Position numbers and translations under genes: made by a program. The notes under the pieces are model-generated. The model was not told the DNA's origin. It searched no databases and saw only the letters and a list, made by a program, of their open reading frames with translations. From assembly GCA_023423995.1 (NCBI GenBank), contig JAFAEL010000198.1:1-19359 (forward strand): a stretch of 19,359 nucleotides of DNA, given 5' to 3'. The DNA comes from Pseudomonadota bacterium (GTDB lineage: Bacteria > Pseudomonadota > Alphaproteobacteria > Rhizobiales > Beijerinckiaceae). Numbering within the stretch: the stretch's first letter is position 1; each line of letters begins with the position of its first letter. This document shows positions 1 to 7,113 of the stretch, piece by piece.

Positions 1-229
1 CGAAATCGTCGCGGAGCTTCGTCTCGACTTCGAGCTCGCTCTTCTGGGAGAGCAGGCTTCTCTCGAAGCTGTCGACGTAGGCGGCAGCGGCGTCGCCGGC
101 GAGGCCCAGCCGGGTCGCCGCCCACTGGCCAAGAAGCCTGTTGCGCAGGACCGTCGCCCGGAAGCGCAATTCCTCCTGTCGGGCGAACAAGTTCTCGAAA
201 GCGCGCTCGCGCTCGGTGAAGAGTGTCAT
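1..229 (-). CDS. ATPase inhibitor subunit zeta (DUF1476), 3'-truncated by window edge
   Basis: The minus strand reads MTLFTERERAFENLFARQEE and then a stretch containing LRFRATVLRNRLLGQWAA, followed by a Gly-Leu-Ala-Gly-Asp segment. This is the start of the DUF1476 / F1-ATPase zeta-inhibitor family. In Paracoccus the zeta subunit binds F1 and blocks ATP hydrolysis; that role is family knowledge, not visible here. About 76 codons are present; family members are about 100-110 residues, so the C-terminal part lies outside the window. The ATG start at 227-229 is preceded by GAGGTG, which serves as a Shine-Dalgarno. The gene is divergent from the phosphotransacetylase operon. The family assignment is firm; function is inferred from homology. 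Confidence 0.88.
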   Translation of the reverse strand, partial: MTLFTERERAFENLFARQEELRFRATVLRNRLLGQWAATRLGLAGDAAAAYVDSFERSLLSQKSELEVETKLRDDF

Positions 230-286
230 CACGCACCTCGTCAGGGAGGTTGATCAGAACATCGCGATACGATTGCGCGTGGCGTT

Positions 287-300
287 CCGGGTCAACCCGG
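287..300. promoter_or_regulatory. 14-nt inverted repeat overlapping a candidate -35 of the zeta gene
   Basis: The sequence is CCGGGT-CA-ACCCGG, a 6-bp inverted repeat around two central bases. Read on the minus strand it contains TTGACC (290-295), a plausible alphaproteobacterial -35 hexamer, with TCGTAT 17 nt downstream as a weak -10. It lies about 60 bp upstream of the zeta start codon. It could be a promoter with an overlapping operator, or chance in GC-rich DNA. Confidence 0.28.
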
Positions 301-347
301 CAGAAGCGCACAGCTCGCGCACGGCCCTGGGTCGCTGTCCCGTCGGA

Positions 348-357
348 TCAAGCTTGA
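348..357. promoter_or_regulatory. 10-bp perfect palindrome upstream of the pta operon
   Basis: TCAAGCTTGA is a perfect palindrome in the divergent region, about 125 bp upstream of the GTG start of the phosphotransacetylase. It overlaps TTGACC (354-359), which could be a plus-strand -35, but I see no convincing -10 at 16-18 nt. I find no recognisable Pho box or FNR/FixK box in 230-480. Confidence 0.25.
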
Positions 358-480
358 CCGCTTCCGGGGTCCAAACCTTCGCCTGCTCGCAACGAGTTTT
401 CTCGGTCTGAAGGCCGGAGCGGGCGTGCTGCACCTCGCCTCCCCCTCAAGGGGCTCGCGAGCAGGCATCAGGAGAGGCGC

Positions 481-1455
481 GTGACCGTCGCAGCCGTGGA
501 AAAGCCGACGCCCGAACCGCGCCGGCACGAGAAATACGACCGGCTGATCGCCGCGGCCAAGCAGCTTCCGAAGCTGCGCGTCGCCGTCGTCCACCCCTGC
601 GACGAGGCCGCCCTGGGTGCCGCGCTCGACGCCTCCGAACTGGGCCTGATCGAGCCCATCCTGGTCGGGCCCAAGGCAAAGATCGAGGCCGCCGCGAAGG
701 CCCTGAAGGCCGATCTGTCGCCATTCCGGCTGGTCGATGCCGCTCACAGCGATGATGCCGCCGCCCAGGCCGTAGGACTCGTCCGCTGCGGCGAGGCCGA
801 AGCCCTGATGAAGGGCAGCCTGCACACCGACGAGTTGATGGGCGCCGTGGTCCGCAAGGATGGCGGGCTCAGGACCGCCCGCAGGATCAGCCACTGCTTC
901 ATCATGGACGTGCCGAGCCACGACCGCCCGCTGATCATCACGGACGCGGCCGTGAACATCGCGCCGACGCTCGAGGAGAAACGCGACATCGTGCAGAACG
1001 CGATCGATCTCGCTAACGCCCTCGGTGCCGAGACGGTCAGGGTGGCCATCCTCTCCGCCATGGAGACGATCAACCCGAAGGTGCCGTCCACGATCGATGC
1101 GGCCGCGCTCTGCAAGATGGCCGATCGCGGCCAGATCACGGGCGGCCTGCTCGACGGCCCGCTCGCGCTCGACAATGCGATCGACCTCGGGGCCGCGCGC
1201 ATCAAGAAGATCAGCTCGCCGGTCGCCGGGCAGGCCAACGTGCTCGTCGTGCCCGATCTCGAGGCGGGGAACGTGCTGGCGAAGAGCCTCACCTTCCTGA
1301 CGGATGCCGATGCGGCCGGCATCGTGCTCGGCGCGCGCGTGCCGATCATCCTGACCAGCAGGGCGGATTCCCGCCTCACCCGGCTCGCCTCCTGCGCCGT
1401 GGCCTCGCTGGTCGCTAACGCGCAGCGCGCGACGCCCACAGGCCCCAAGGTCTGA
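481..1455 (+). CDS. pta: Phosphate acetyl/butyryltransferase (PTA_PTB family), stand-alone domain
   Basis: 324 residues matching the PTA_PTB domain throughout. The enzyme transfers an acyl group from CoA to phosphate, giving an acyl-phosphate in the cytoplasm that the next gene's kinase would use to make ATP. The C-terminal block SPVAGQANVLVVPDLEAGN, then KSLTFLTDADAAGIVLGARV and PIILTSRADS, is the signature of the type often fused to a MaoC-like enoyl-CoA hydratase domain (proteins of about 460 residues). Here the hydratase half is absent. The GTG start at 481 is supported by AGGAG at 470-474 with 6-nt spacing. It is first in the operon, with 3 nt to ackA. Whether acetyl-CoA, butyryl-CoA or a hydroxyacyl-CoA is the real substrate cannot be read from the sequence. 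Confidence 0.9.
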   Translation: MTVAAVEKPTPEPRRHEKYDRLIAAAKQLPKLRVAVVHPCDEAALGAALDASELGLIEPILVGPKAKIEAAAKALKADLSPFRLVDAAHSDDAAAQAVGLVRCGEAEALMKGSLHTDELMGAVVRKDGGLRTARRISHCFIMDVPSHDRPLIITDAAVNIAPTLEEKRDIVQNAIDLANALGAETVRVAILSAMETINPKVPSTIDAAALCKMADRGQITGGLLDGPLALDNAIDLGAARIKKISSPVAGQANVLVVPDLEAGNVLAKSLTFLTDADAAGIVLGARVPIILTSRADSRLTRLASCAVASLVANAQRATPTGPKV

Positions 1456-1458
1456 GCC

Positions 1459-2661
1459 ATGGTCCCCGTCCTGCTCGTTCTCAACGCCGGCTCCTCCAGC
1501 CTGAAGTTCCAGGTGTTCGAGGCCGGGAACGCGGGAGATCCGCAGCGCATCTTCCGAGGACAGTTCGAGGGATTGGGCGACGCTCCGCACTTCTCCGTCC
1601 GCGACGATCACGACGCCGTTCTGGTCGACCGGAGCTGGACGGAAGCGTTCGGGCATGAACAGGCCCTGAGGGAGCTCACCTCATGGCTGCGTGAGCATCG
1701 CGGCGAGTACCGGCTGGCGGCGATCGGGCACCGGGTCGTGCATGGCGGCATCCGCCATCATGGGCCCGTCCTGGTGGACGACGGGGTGCTGCGGGAGCTC
1801 GAGGCCCTGGAGCCGCTGGCGCCCCTGCACCAGCCGCACAACCTCGAGCCGATCCGGATCGTGCGCAGCATGATGCCGGATCTGCCGCAGGTCGCCTGTT
1901 TCGACACGGCGTTCCACCGTCGCCAGCCTGAAGTCGCGCAGCTCTTCGCGCTGCCGCAAGACATGATCCGGATGGGAGTCCGGCGCTACGGCTTCCACGG
2001 GCTGTCCTACGAATACATTGCGTCGGTCCTTTCGGATTACGATGCTGGCCTCGCGTCTGGCCGCGTCGTCGTCGCGCATCTCGGGAATGGTGCGAGCCTC
2101 TGCGCGCTCGCGAACGGCGAGAGCGTCGCCACGACGATGGGCTTCTCGGCGCTCGAGGGGCTTCCGATGGGAACCCGGTGCGGCAGCCTGGATGCCGGGG
2201 TGGTCTTCTTCATGCTGCGCGAGCTGAAGCTCAGCCCGGGGGAGGTCGAGCAGATCCTCTACAAGAAGTCCGGCCTGCTCGGGCTCTCCGGCCTGACCAA
2301 CGACATGCGGAAGCTGCGCTCGGCCGCGCCAACGAACCGCGATGCGCGGCTCGCGATCGACGTCTTCGTCTATCGGATCGTGCGGGAGATCGGCTCGCTC
2401 ATCGCGGCGCTGGGCGGCATCGACGGAATCGTCTTCACGGCGGGCATCGGGGAGCACGACGTCGCGACCCGCTCCGAGGTGCTGCGGGGCCTCGCCTGGG
2501 CGGGCTTCGAACTCGACGAGGCGGCGAATGCCGATGGCGGCCCGCGCATCACCCGGCAGGGCGCGGCCGCTGCCTGGGTCATCCCCACCAACGAGGAACT
2601 GAGCATCGCGCGCGGGATGGTTTCGGCGCTGTCCGATACCCGGCGCGCACTCGCTGTCTGA
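1459..2661 (+). CDS. ackA: Acetate kinase
   Basis: 400 residues, full family length. It interconverts acyl-phosphate plus ADP with carboxylate plus ATP. Conserved ASKHA-fold motifs are visible: LNAGSSSLKF with Asn9, HRVVHGG with Arg92, DTAFH with the catalytic Asp149, RRYGFHGLS with His180, HLGNGAS at 207-213, GLPMGTRCGS with Arg240, FTAGIGEHD at 326-334, and the C-terminal TNEEL metal-site Glu at about 379-380. The Gly-x-x-Met-Gly-Thr-Arg loop reads MGTRCGSLD and lacks the usual Pro after Asp, a small departure from the commonest form. It starts 3 nt after the pta stop, so translational coupling is likely. Kinase identity is firm; specificity for acetate over propionate or butyrate is inferred. 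Confidence 0.94.
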   Translation: MVPVLLVLNAGSSSLKFQVFEAGNAGDPQRIFRGQFEGLGDAPHFSVRDDHDAVLVDRSWTEAFGHEQALRELTSWLREHRGEYRLAAIGHRVVHGGIRHHGPVLVDDGVLRELEALEPLAPLHQPHNLEPIRIVRSMMPDLPQVACFDTAFHRRQPEVAQLFALPQDMIRMGVRRYGFHGLSYEYIASVLSDYDAGLASGRVVVAHLGNGASLCALANGESVATTMGFSALEGLPMGTRCGSLDAGVVFFMLRELKLSPGEVEQILYKKSGLLGLSGLTNDMRKLRSAAPTNRDARLAIDVFVYRIVREIGSLIAALGGIDGIVFTAGIGEHDVATRSEVLRGLAWAGFELDEAANADGGPRITRQGAAAAWVIPTNEELSIARGMVSALSDTRRALAV

Positions 2662-2673
2662 CGGAGGTTGACG

Positions 2674-3180
2674 ATGGAGACGCAAACAACGCCGCAGGAG
2701 AAGGATCACCCGCTCGGCGACGAGACGTTCATGTCGGCGGACGACCTGCGCGCCTACACGACCGAGCTCAGGCTGGCGAAGGCCTCCAAGGACGTCGATT
2801 CGATGAGCCGCGCGGACAAGGCGCGCGACGAGCTCGTGAAGACGCTGTCGGCCCGGATGGAGCTCACTCCGGAAAAGCTCCAGGAGATCACCGGCAACCT
2901 GCTCCGGAAGCTTCGGACTGCCGCCGAGAAGGGCGACACCGAGCTCATGGTGATGCGGTTCCCGAATGCCCTCTGCTCGGACAAGGGACGCGCCATCAAC
3001 AACGGTGAGCCGGACTGGCCCGAGACCCTCACCGGCCGGCCGCGCCAGGCGTACGAGCTGTGGCTCGACCGGCTCCGCCCCGCCGGCTACGGCCTTGCGG
3101 CGATGATCGTGGAATGGCCGCGGGGAATGCCGGGCGACGTCGGCTTCTTCCTCACCTGGGGCGACAAGCGCACCCACTGA
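2674..3180 (+). CDS. Conserved-looking hypothetical protein, 168 residues
   Basis: I do not recognise the family. An ATG at 2674 sits 6 nt after GGAGG (2663-2667), so it is preferred over an in-frame TTG at 2668. The N-terminal half (about 20-90) is highly charged and predicted helical, with repeated Lys/Arg/Glu and the segment MSRADKARDELVKTL. The C-terminal half (about 95-165) is richer in aromatics and Pro, with DWPETLTGRPRQAYELW and a hydrophobic end VGFFLTWGDK. There is no signal peptide or membrane segment, so it is probably cytoplasmic. It lies 12 nt after ackA and 23 nt before the DUF3141 gene on the same strand. A partner role for the DUF3141 protein is possible but unproven. Confidence 0.8.
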   Translation: METQTTPQEKDHPLGDETFMSADDLRAYTTELRLAKASKDVDSMSRADKARDELVKTLSARMELTPEKLQEITGNLLRKLRTAAEKGDTELMVMRFPNALCSDKGRAINNGEPDWPETLTGRPRQAYELWLDRLRPAGYGLAAMIVEWPRGMPGDVGFFLTWGDKRTH

Positions 3181-3203
3181 CACATACGCTCTCAAGGGCC
3201 GCG

Positions 3204-5516
3204 ATGATGTCCCTCCAGCCGCAGATCACTGGCTCCGGCAACTCCCCAGCGGAGGAGCGCTTGAACCTTCCGGCCTTCTACATGCGGCTGGGCGAGGTCC
3301 ATCAGGGCCGGATGGCATCCGCCTGGGAGAAGTACTTGAACGCGACCGCCGGGGCGGCGCGGGCCTGGACGGAAACCGGCGTGCCGGCGACGCCGCTGGA
3401 TTTCTGGCGCGACGCCACGACCTACGCGAGCGATTTCGTCCAGCGCTCGTTCATGTTCTGGGACACGCTCCGGCAGCGGGGCGACAACTGGCTCCAGCAC
3501 GAGGAGGCCGGCAAGCCTCCGCTCCTGGCGTTCGAGACGGAGATGATCGCGGATGGGCGGCAGTTCGAGCGGCCCGTCAACTACGCGCTCGTGCGCATCG
3601 TGCCGCCAAAGGGGATCAAGGTCGACGACGGCAAGCGGCCCTATGTGATCATCGATCCGCGTGCGGGGCACGGGCCGGGGATCGGCGGGTTCAAGGACGA
3701 GTCCCAGGTCGGCGTGGCCCTCAAGGCGGGGCATCCGGTCTATTTCGTCATCTTCTTCCCGGAGCCCGTCGAAGGCCAGACGCTTGCGGATGTTTCGCAG
3801 GCCGAGACGGAGTTCCTCCGCATCGTGCGGAAACGGCATCCGACGCGAGGCAAGCCGGTCATCGTCGGCAATTGCCAGGGCGGCTGGGCCGCGATGCTGG
3901 TCGGCGCGGTCGATCCTGAAGCTGCTGGACCGATCGTGGTGAACGGCGCCCCGATGTCCTACTGGGCCGGGAACGATGCGGAAAACCCCATGCGTTATGC
4001 CGGGGGCATCCTCGGCGGCAGCTGGACGGCGCTCCTTGCGAGCGATCTCGGGGGCGGGCGGTTCGACGGCGCCTATCTGGTCGACAATTTCGAGTACCTG
4101 AATCCGGCGAACACCTACTTCTCGAAATACTACAACCTGTTCTCGAAGATCGACACGGAACCGGAGCGGTTCCTCGAGTTCGAGCGCTGGTGGGGCGGCT
4201 ATTTCCTCATGAACAGGGAGGAGATCAGCTGGATCGTGGACAACCTCTTCGTCGGCAACCGGCTCGCTGCGGGACAGGCGCAGTGGAGCGAGGGGAAGGC
4301 CTACGATCTTCGCGCGATCCGCTCGCCCATCATCCTGTTCGCGTCGCTGGGCGACAACATCACGCCGCCGCAACAGGCGTTCAGCTGGGTCGCGGACATC
4401 TATCCGACGACGGAAGCCCTCAAGGCCAACGGTCAGGTGATCGTCGGGCTCATGCACAAGAGCATCGGGCATCTCGGCATCTTCGTGTCTGCCAGCGTCG
4501 CCAAGAAGGAGCACGCGCAGATCGTCGACCTGCTCGAATACATCGAGCACCTGCCGCCCGGCCTGTACGGCATGCAGGTCGAGGAACGCCAGGCGAACGG
4601 CGTCGCCCAGTACGACGTGATCATCAACGAGCGCCAGGTCGAGGACCTGCAGGTCCTCTACAAGTACGGCCGCCGCGACGAGGTGCCGTTCGAGCTCGTG
4701 GCGAAGGTCTCCGAGGCCAACGAGGCGCTGTACGAGACCTGCGCCCATCCGGTCATCAGCGCGGCCGTCACGCCCGCCATGGCGAAGCTGGCGCGGAACC
4801 TTCACCCGCTCCGGATGCAGCGCTGGGCGGTGTCGGACCTGAACCCCATAGTGGCGCCGGTGAAGGGCCTGGCCGAGTTCGCCAAGGCCTCCCGCACCGT
4901 GCGTGACGAGCATGGGCCAAGCGTAGCCGCCGAGCGTTGGGCGGCAGCGAACATCACGGCCGGCTGGGATCTCTATCGCCAGCTGCGCGATGCCACGATG
5001 GAGAACCTCTTCTATCACGTCTACGGGTCGGCCAGCGTCGTGACGCGCGAGCTGGGCTCGCGCCCCGAGCCGGTACCCGAGGCTCTTCCGGCCGCGCGGG
5101 ACACGCCCGAGATCAGGGAAGCCCTGGAGCACATGTCGGAGGGCGGGTTTACGGCTGCGGCGGTGCGCGTGGCCCTGCTGGCCGCCCGGGCGGGCAACCC
5201 CCAGAGGCGGCTTTCCCGCTTCAAGCAGATCCGGGAGCTGGTCGGATCGGAGGTCGGCCTCCTCGACCTTCCGGCGGACGAAGCCCGACGCATCATCCGG
5301 CAGCAGACGCACATCGTCGATTACGAGCCGGAACTCGCCCGTGCCACGCTGCCGAACCTGGTCGCGACGCCAGAAGACGCGGAACGCCTGGTTGGGATGT
5401 TCGACCGGCTGGTGGGGAAGGTCGAGCTGGACGCCGCGCAGGTGGAGTTTCTCCAGACCTTGCGGAGCCTGCTGGCCGCTAAGCCGGCGCAGTCTGCCAA
5501 GGAAATCGCGGCCTAG
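3204..5516 (+). CDS. DUF3141 protein, PHA-synthase-like alpha/beta-hydrolase
   Basis: 770 residues from the ATG at 3204 (a second ATG follows at 3207). The open frame extends further upstream but would overlap the previous gene with low-quality coding sequence. It resembles DUF3141 proteins, often labelled 3-hydroxyalkanoate synthetase. An alpha/beta-hydrolase core is visible with a cysteine nucleophile elbow GNCQGGW (Cys224), an Asp in SLGDNITPP (Asp384) and a His in SIGHLGIF (His423). This Cys-Asp-His order matches PHA synthases rather than serine esterases. The region after about 640 is alpha-helical and not part of the hydrolase core; it faintly recalls TerB-like helical domains. No signal peptide is seen. 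It may polymerise or transacylate hydroxyacyl-CoA, but activity of this family is not established to my knowledge. Confidence 0.85.
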   Translation: MMSLQPQITGSGNSPAEERLNLPAFYMRLGEVHQGRMASAWEKYLNATAGAARAWTETGVPATPLDFWRDATTYASDFVQRSFMFWDTLRQRGDNWLQHEEAGKPPLLAFETEMIADGRQFERPVNYALVRIVPPKGIKVDDGKRPYVIIDPRAGHGPGIGGFKDESQVGVALKAGHPVYFVIFFPEPVEGQTLADVSQAETEFLRIVRKRHPTRGKPVIVGNCQGGWAAMLVGAVDPEAAGPIVVNGAPMSYWAGNDAENPMRYAGGILGGSWTALLASDLGGGRFDGAYLVDNFEYLNPANTYFSKYYNLFSKIDTEPERFLEFERWWGGYFLMNREEISWIVDNLFVGNRLAAGQAQWSEGKAYDLRAIRSPIILFASLGDNITPPQQAFSWVADIYPTTEALKANGQVIVGLMHKSIGHLGIFVSASVAKKEHAQIVDLLEYIEHLPPGLYGMQVEERQANGVAQYDVIINERQVEDLQVLYKYGRRDEVPFELVAKVSEANEALYETCAHPVISAAVTPAMAKLARNLHPLRMQRWAVSDLNPIVAPVKGLAEFAKASRTVRDEHGPSVAAERWAAANITAGWDLYRQLRDATMENLFYHVYGSASVVTRELGSRPEPVPEALPAARDTPEIREALEHMSEGGFTAAAVRVALLAARAGNPQRRLSRFKQIRELVGSEVGLLDLPADEARRIIRQQTHIVDYEPELARATLPNLVATPEDAERLVGMFDRLVGKVELDAAQVEFLQTLRSLLAAKPAQSAKEIAA

Positions 5517-5545
5517 CGGGCCGAAGACAGCAGCGAGGAGCGGCC

Positions 5546-6328
5546 GTGAGAAAACTTCCCGAAGGCAAGGCGCTCCTCGGCAAGAGGGCGCTGGTGCTCG
5601 GCGTGGCGAACGAGCATTCCATCGCGTACGGCTGCGCGAAGATCTTCCGCGCCCTCGGCGCGGAACTGGCGCTCACCTATCTCAACGACAAGGCCAAGCC
5701 CTATGTCGAGCCGCTCGCTCGCGAGCTGGAAGCACCGCTGTTCCTTCCCTGCGACGTGAGCCGGGAAGGGGACCTGGACGCCGTGTTCAGCCAGATCTCT
5801 GACAAGTGGGGCAGCCTCGATATCGCCCTGCACTCGATCGCCTTCGCTCCGAAGGCGGACCTCCAGGGCAAGCTTCTCGACAGCTCCTCGGACGGCTTCA
5901 AGATCGCCATGGACGTGTCGTGCCATTCCTTCATCCGCATGGCGAGGCTGGCAGCTCCCCTGATGAAGGACGGCGGCACGCTCATCACCATGAGCTATCA
6001 CGGGGCCGAGAAGGTGGTGCCCAACTACAACCTGATGGGGCCCGTTAAGGCCGCGCTCGAGAGCGCGGTCAGGTATCTGGCCTTCGAGCTCGGCGACAGG
6101 GACATCCGCGTCCACGCGGTCTCGCCGGGGCCCCTGAAGACACGGGCCGCATCGGGCCTGAAGGACTTCGACGTCCTGCTGACGGAAGCCGTGGAGCGCT
6201 CCCCCATCCATGAGCTGGTGGACATCGACGACGTCGGCCTCACCACCGCATTTCTCGCCACGCCCTTCGCGGCGCGGCTCACGGGGATGACCGTCCATGT
6301 CGACGGGGGGCTCAGCATCATGGCCTGA
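5546..6328 (+). CDS. fabI: Enoyl-[acyl-carrier-protein] reductase I (FabI)
   Basis: 260 residues, close to the E. coli length. This SDR-type enzyme reduces enoyl-ACP with NAD(P)H in fatty-acid elongation. The nucleotide-binding loop GVANEHSIAYG (19-29) is the divergent FabI version of the SDR glycine motif. The active-site Tyr-x6-Lys is Tyr161 and Lys168 in NYNLMGPVK, and Tyr151 in MSYHGAEK is the other conserved Tyr. The C-terminal HVDGGLSIM is typical. The GTG start at 5546 is 5 nt after GAGGAG (5535-5540). It is 29 nt after the DUF3141 gene. Location outside a fatty-acid cluster suggests an accessory isozyme; an alternative is reduction of enoyl-CoA-type intermediates related to the operon. 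Confidence 0.93.
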   Translation: MRKLPEGKALLGKRALVLGVANEHSIAYGCAKIFRALGAELALTYLNDKAKPYVEPLARELEAPLFLPCDVSREGDLDAVFSQISDKWGSLDIALHSIAFAPKADLQGKLLDSSSDGFKIAMDVSCHSFIRMARLAAPLMKDGGTLITMSYHGAEKVVPNYNLMGPVKAALESAVRYLAFELGDRDIRVHAVSPGPLKTRAASGLKDFDVLLTEAVERSPIHELVDIDDVGLTTAFLATPFAARLTGMTVHVDGGLSIMA

Positions 6329-6348
6329 GGTGCCGCCGGAGGTTCGCC

Positions 6349-6750
6349 ATGCCGACGATGCTCGCGGAGCTGTTGTCCCCGGAGCGCCTCGTCTTCGAAG
6401 GCCAGGTCAGGTCCGTGGTGCTTCACGCGATCGACGGGGACCTGACCGTGCTGCCAGGGCACGAGCCGATGATGACCATGCTTCACCCCGGCCTGATCTT
6501 CGCCACCGATGCGGAGGGGAAGGGGCGCCGGGCCTTCATCAGCGGCGGGTTCGTCGAAATCAGCGCGTCGAAGGTCACCATCCTGGCTGACAGCGTCCGC
6601 GCCATAGAGGAGATGACGAGCGAAACGATCGACGAGGAGATCGTCCACCTCCAGACCCTCCGCGACGGCCTGGAGGACGCTCCCGAGCGTGCGAAAGCGG
6701 ATGCCTCGATCAGCAAGCTCCTGGAGTTCAAGAGCAGCCTGGGTCTCTGA
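6349..6750 (+). CDS. atpC: Stand-alone F1 ATP synthase epsilon subunit homologue
   Basis: 133 residues. The N-terminal beta-sandwich carries GDLTVLPGHEPMMTMLHPG (28-47), close to the canonical AtpC motif. A Gly-Gly-Phe-Val-Glu-Ile turn and VTILADSV follow, then a charged helical C-terminal hairpin (from about 85) ending in LLEFKSSLGL. Epsilon couples rotation to catalysis and can inhibit ATP hydrolysis. GGAGG at 6338-6342 precedes the ATG. It is the last member of the tight run that begins with pta, 20 nt after fabI. No other ATP synthase gene is nearby, so this is likely a second, orphan epsilon rather than the housekeeping copy. It could modulate F1 under particular growth conditions, which is inference. 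Confidence 0.88.
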   Translation: MPTMLAELLSPERLVFEGQVRSVVLHAIDGDLTVLPGHEPMMTMLHPGLIFATDAEGKGRRAFISGGFVEISASKVTILADSVRAIEEMTSETIDEEIVHLQTLRDGLEDAPERAKADASISKLLEFKSSLGL

Positions 6751-6801
6751 CCCCGCTCTTCTGCCCAGGAACATAATCCGGGTACACGGAGGGAGGGACC
6801 C

Positions 6802-7080
6802 ATGAGACGAGGCATCTGCCTGGCGGTGCTTCTCGGCGCCTGTTTCGTTACGCCTGCGTCCGCCCAATATGAACGGAGCGGGACGACAGCCGGAGGACCT
6901 GGTGCCTACGGCAGACCCGGCGAGCTGATGCCGGGCGAAAGGGTATACGGGGCGAGCCGCGGTCCGTCGCGTCCCTACAGGCGCAGGCCCGGCGAGCTGG
7001 CTGCGGGCGAGCGGCCCTATGGGCTCGGCGCGCCCCCGGCCAGGCCATACAAGCGCAGACCAGGCGAGGTTTGGCGCTAA
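6802..7080 (+). CDS. Small secreted repeat protein (RPGEL repeats)
   Basis: 92 residues. A clear signal peptide is present: MRR, a hydrophobic core GICLAVLLGACFV, then TPASA with predicted cleavage after Ala21. The mature part is about 70 residues, basic, rich in Gly, Pro, Arg and Tyr, with almost no hydrophobic core. It contains repeats of exactly 24 residues: RPGELMPGERVYG... (38-61), RPGELAAGERPYG... (62-85) and a partial RPGEVWR (86-92). Each full unit ends in RPY followed by basic residues. GGAGGGAGGG lies just upstream of the ATG. It is on the same strand as atpC but 51 nt away, so it may be separate. I do not recognise the family; a cell-envelope or polyanion-binding role is only a guess from composition. 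Confidence 0.72.
   Translation: MRRGICLAVLLGACFVTPASAQYERSGTTAGGPGAYGRPGELMPGERVYGASRGPSRPYRRRPGELAAGERPYGLGAPPARPYKRRPGEVWR
6913..7077 (+). repeat. 72-bp in-frame tandem repeat within the small secreted gene
   Basis: CCCGGCGAGCTG occurs at 6916-6927 and 6988-6999, and the diverged form CCAGGCGAGGTT at 7060-7071, so the spacing is exactly 72 nt both times. This gives two full units and one partial unit in frame. The conservation is stronger at the RPGE core than in the linkers. Confidence 0.8.
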
Positions 7081-7090
7081 GCTCCCGATC

Positions 7091-7113
7091 CCGGCGAGTG
7101 TTCAGCTCGCCGG
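7091..7113. terminator. Shared hairpin between convergent genes
   Basis: CCGGCGAG (7091-7098) and CTCGCCGG (7106-7113) form a perfect 8-bp stem around the 7-nt loop TGTTCAG. The loop contains the stop codon of the minus-strand MscS gene (7102-7104). The plus-strand gene ends at 7080. There is no T-tract on either side, so intrinsic termination would be weak; it may instead stabilise the 3' ends of both transcripts. Confidence 0.55.

Noticed and set aside
230..480. Pho box or FNR/FixK box upstream of the pta operon
   Set aside because: TTGATCAGAACATC at about 250 matches only one half of an FNR site, and no pair of CTGTCAT-like repeats is present.
1681..3195. 504-residue minus-strand open frame opposite ackA and its neighbour
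   Set aside because: Shadow of GC-rich coding on the other strand: Arg/Gly/Asp/His-rich, no recognisable domain, while the plus strand encodes clear acetate kinase.
3060..3203. Upstream extension of the DUF3141 frame
   Set aside because: It overlaps the previous gene, is Arg/Pro-rich and resembles an out-of-frame shadow; ATG 3204 gives the expected N-terminus.
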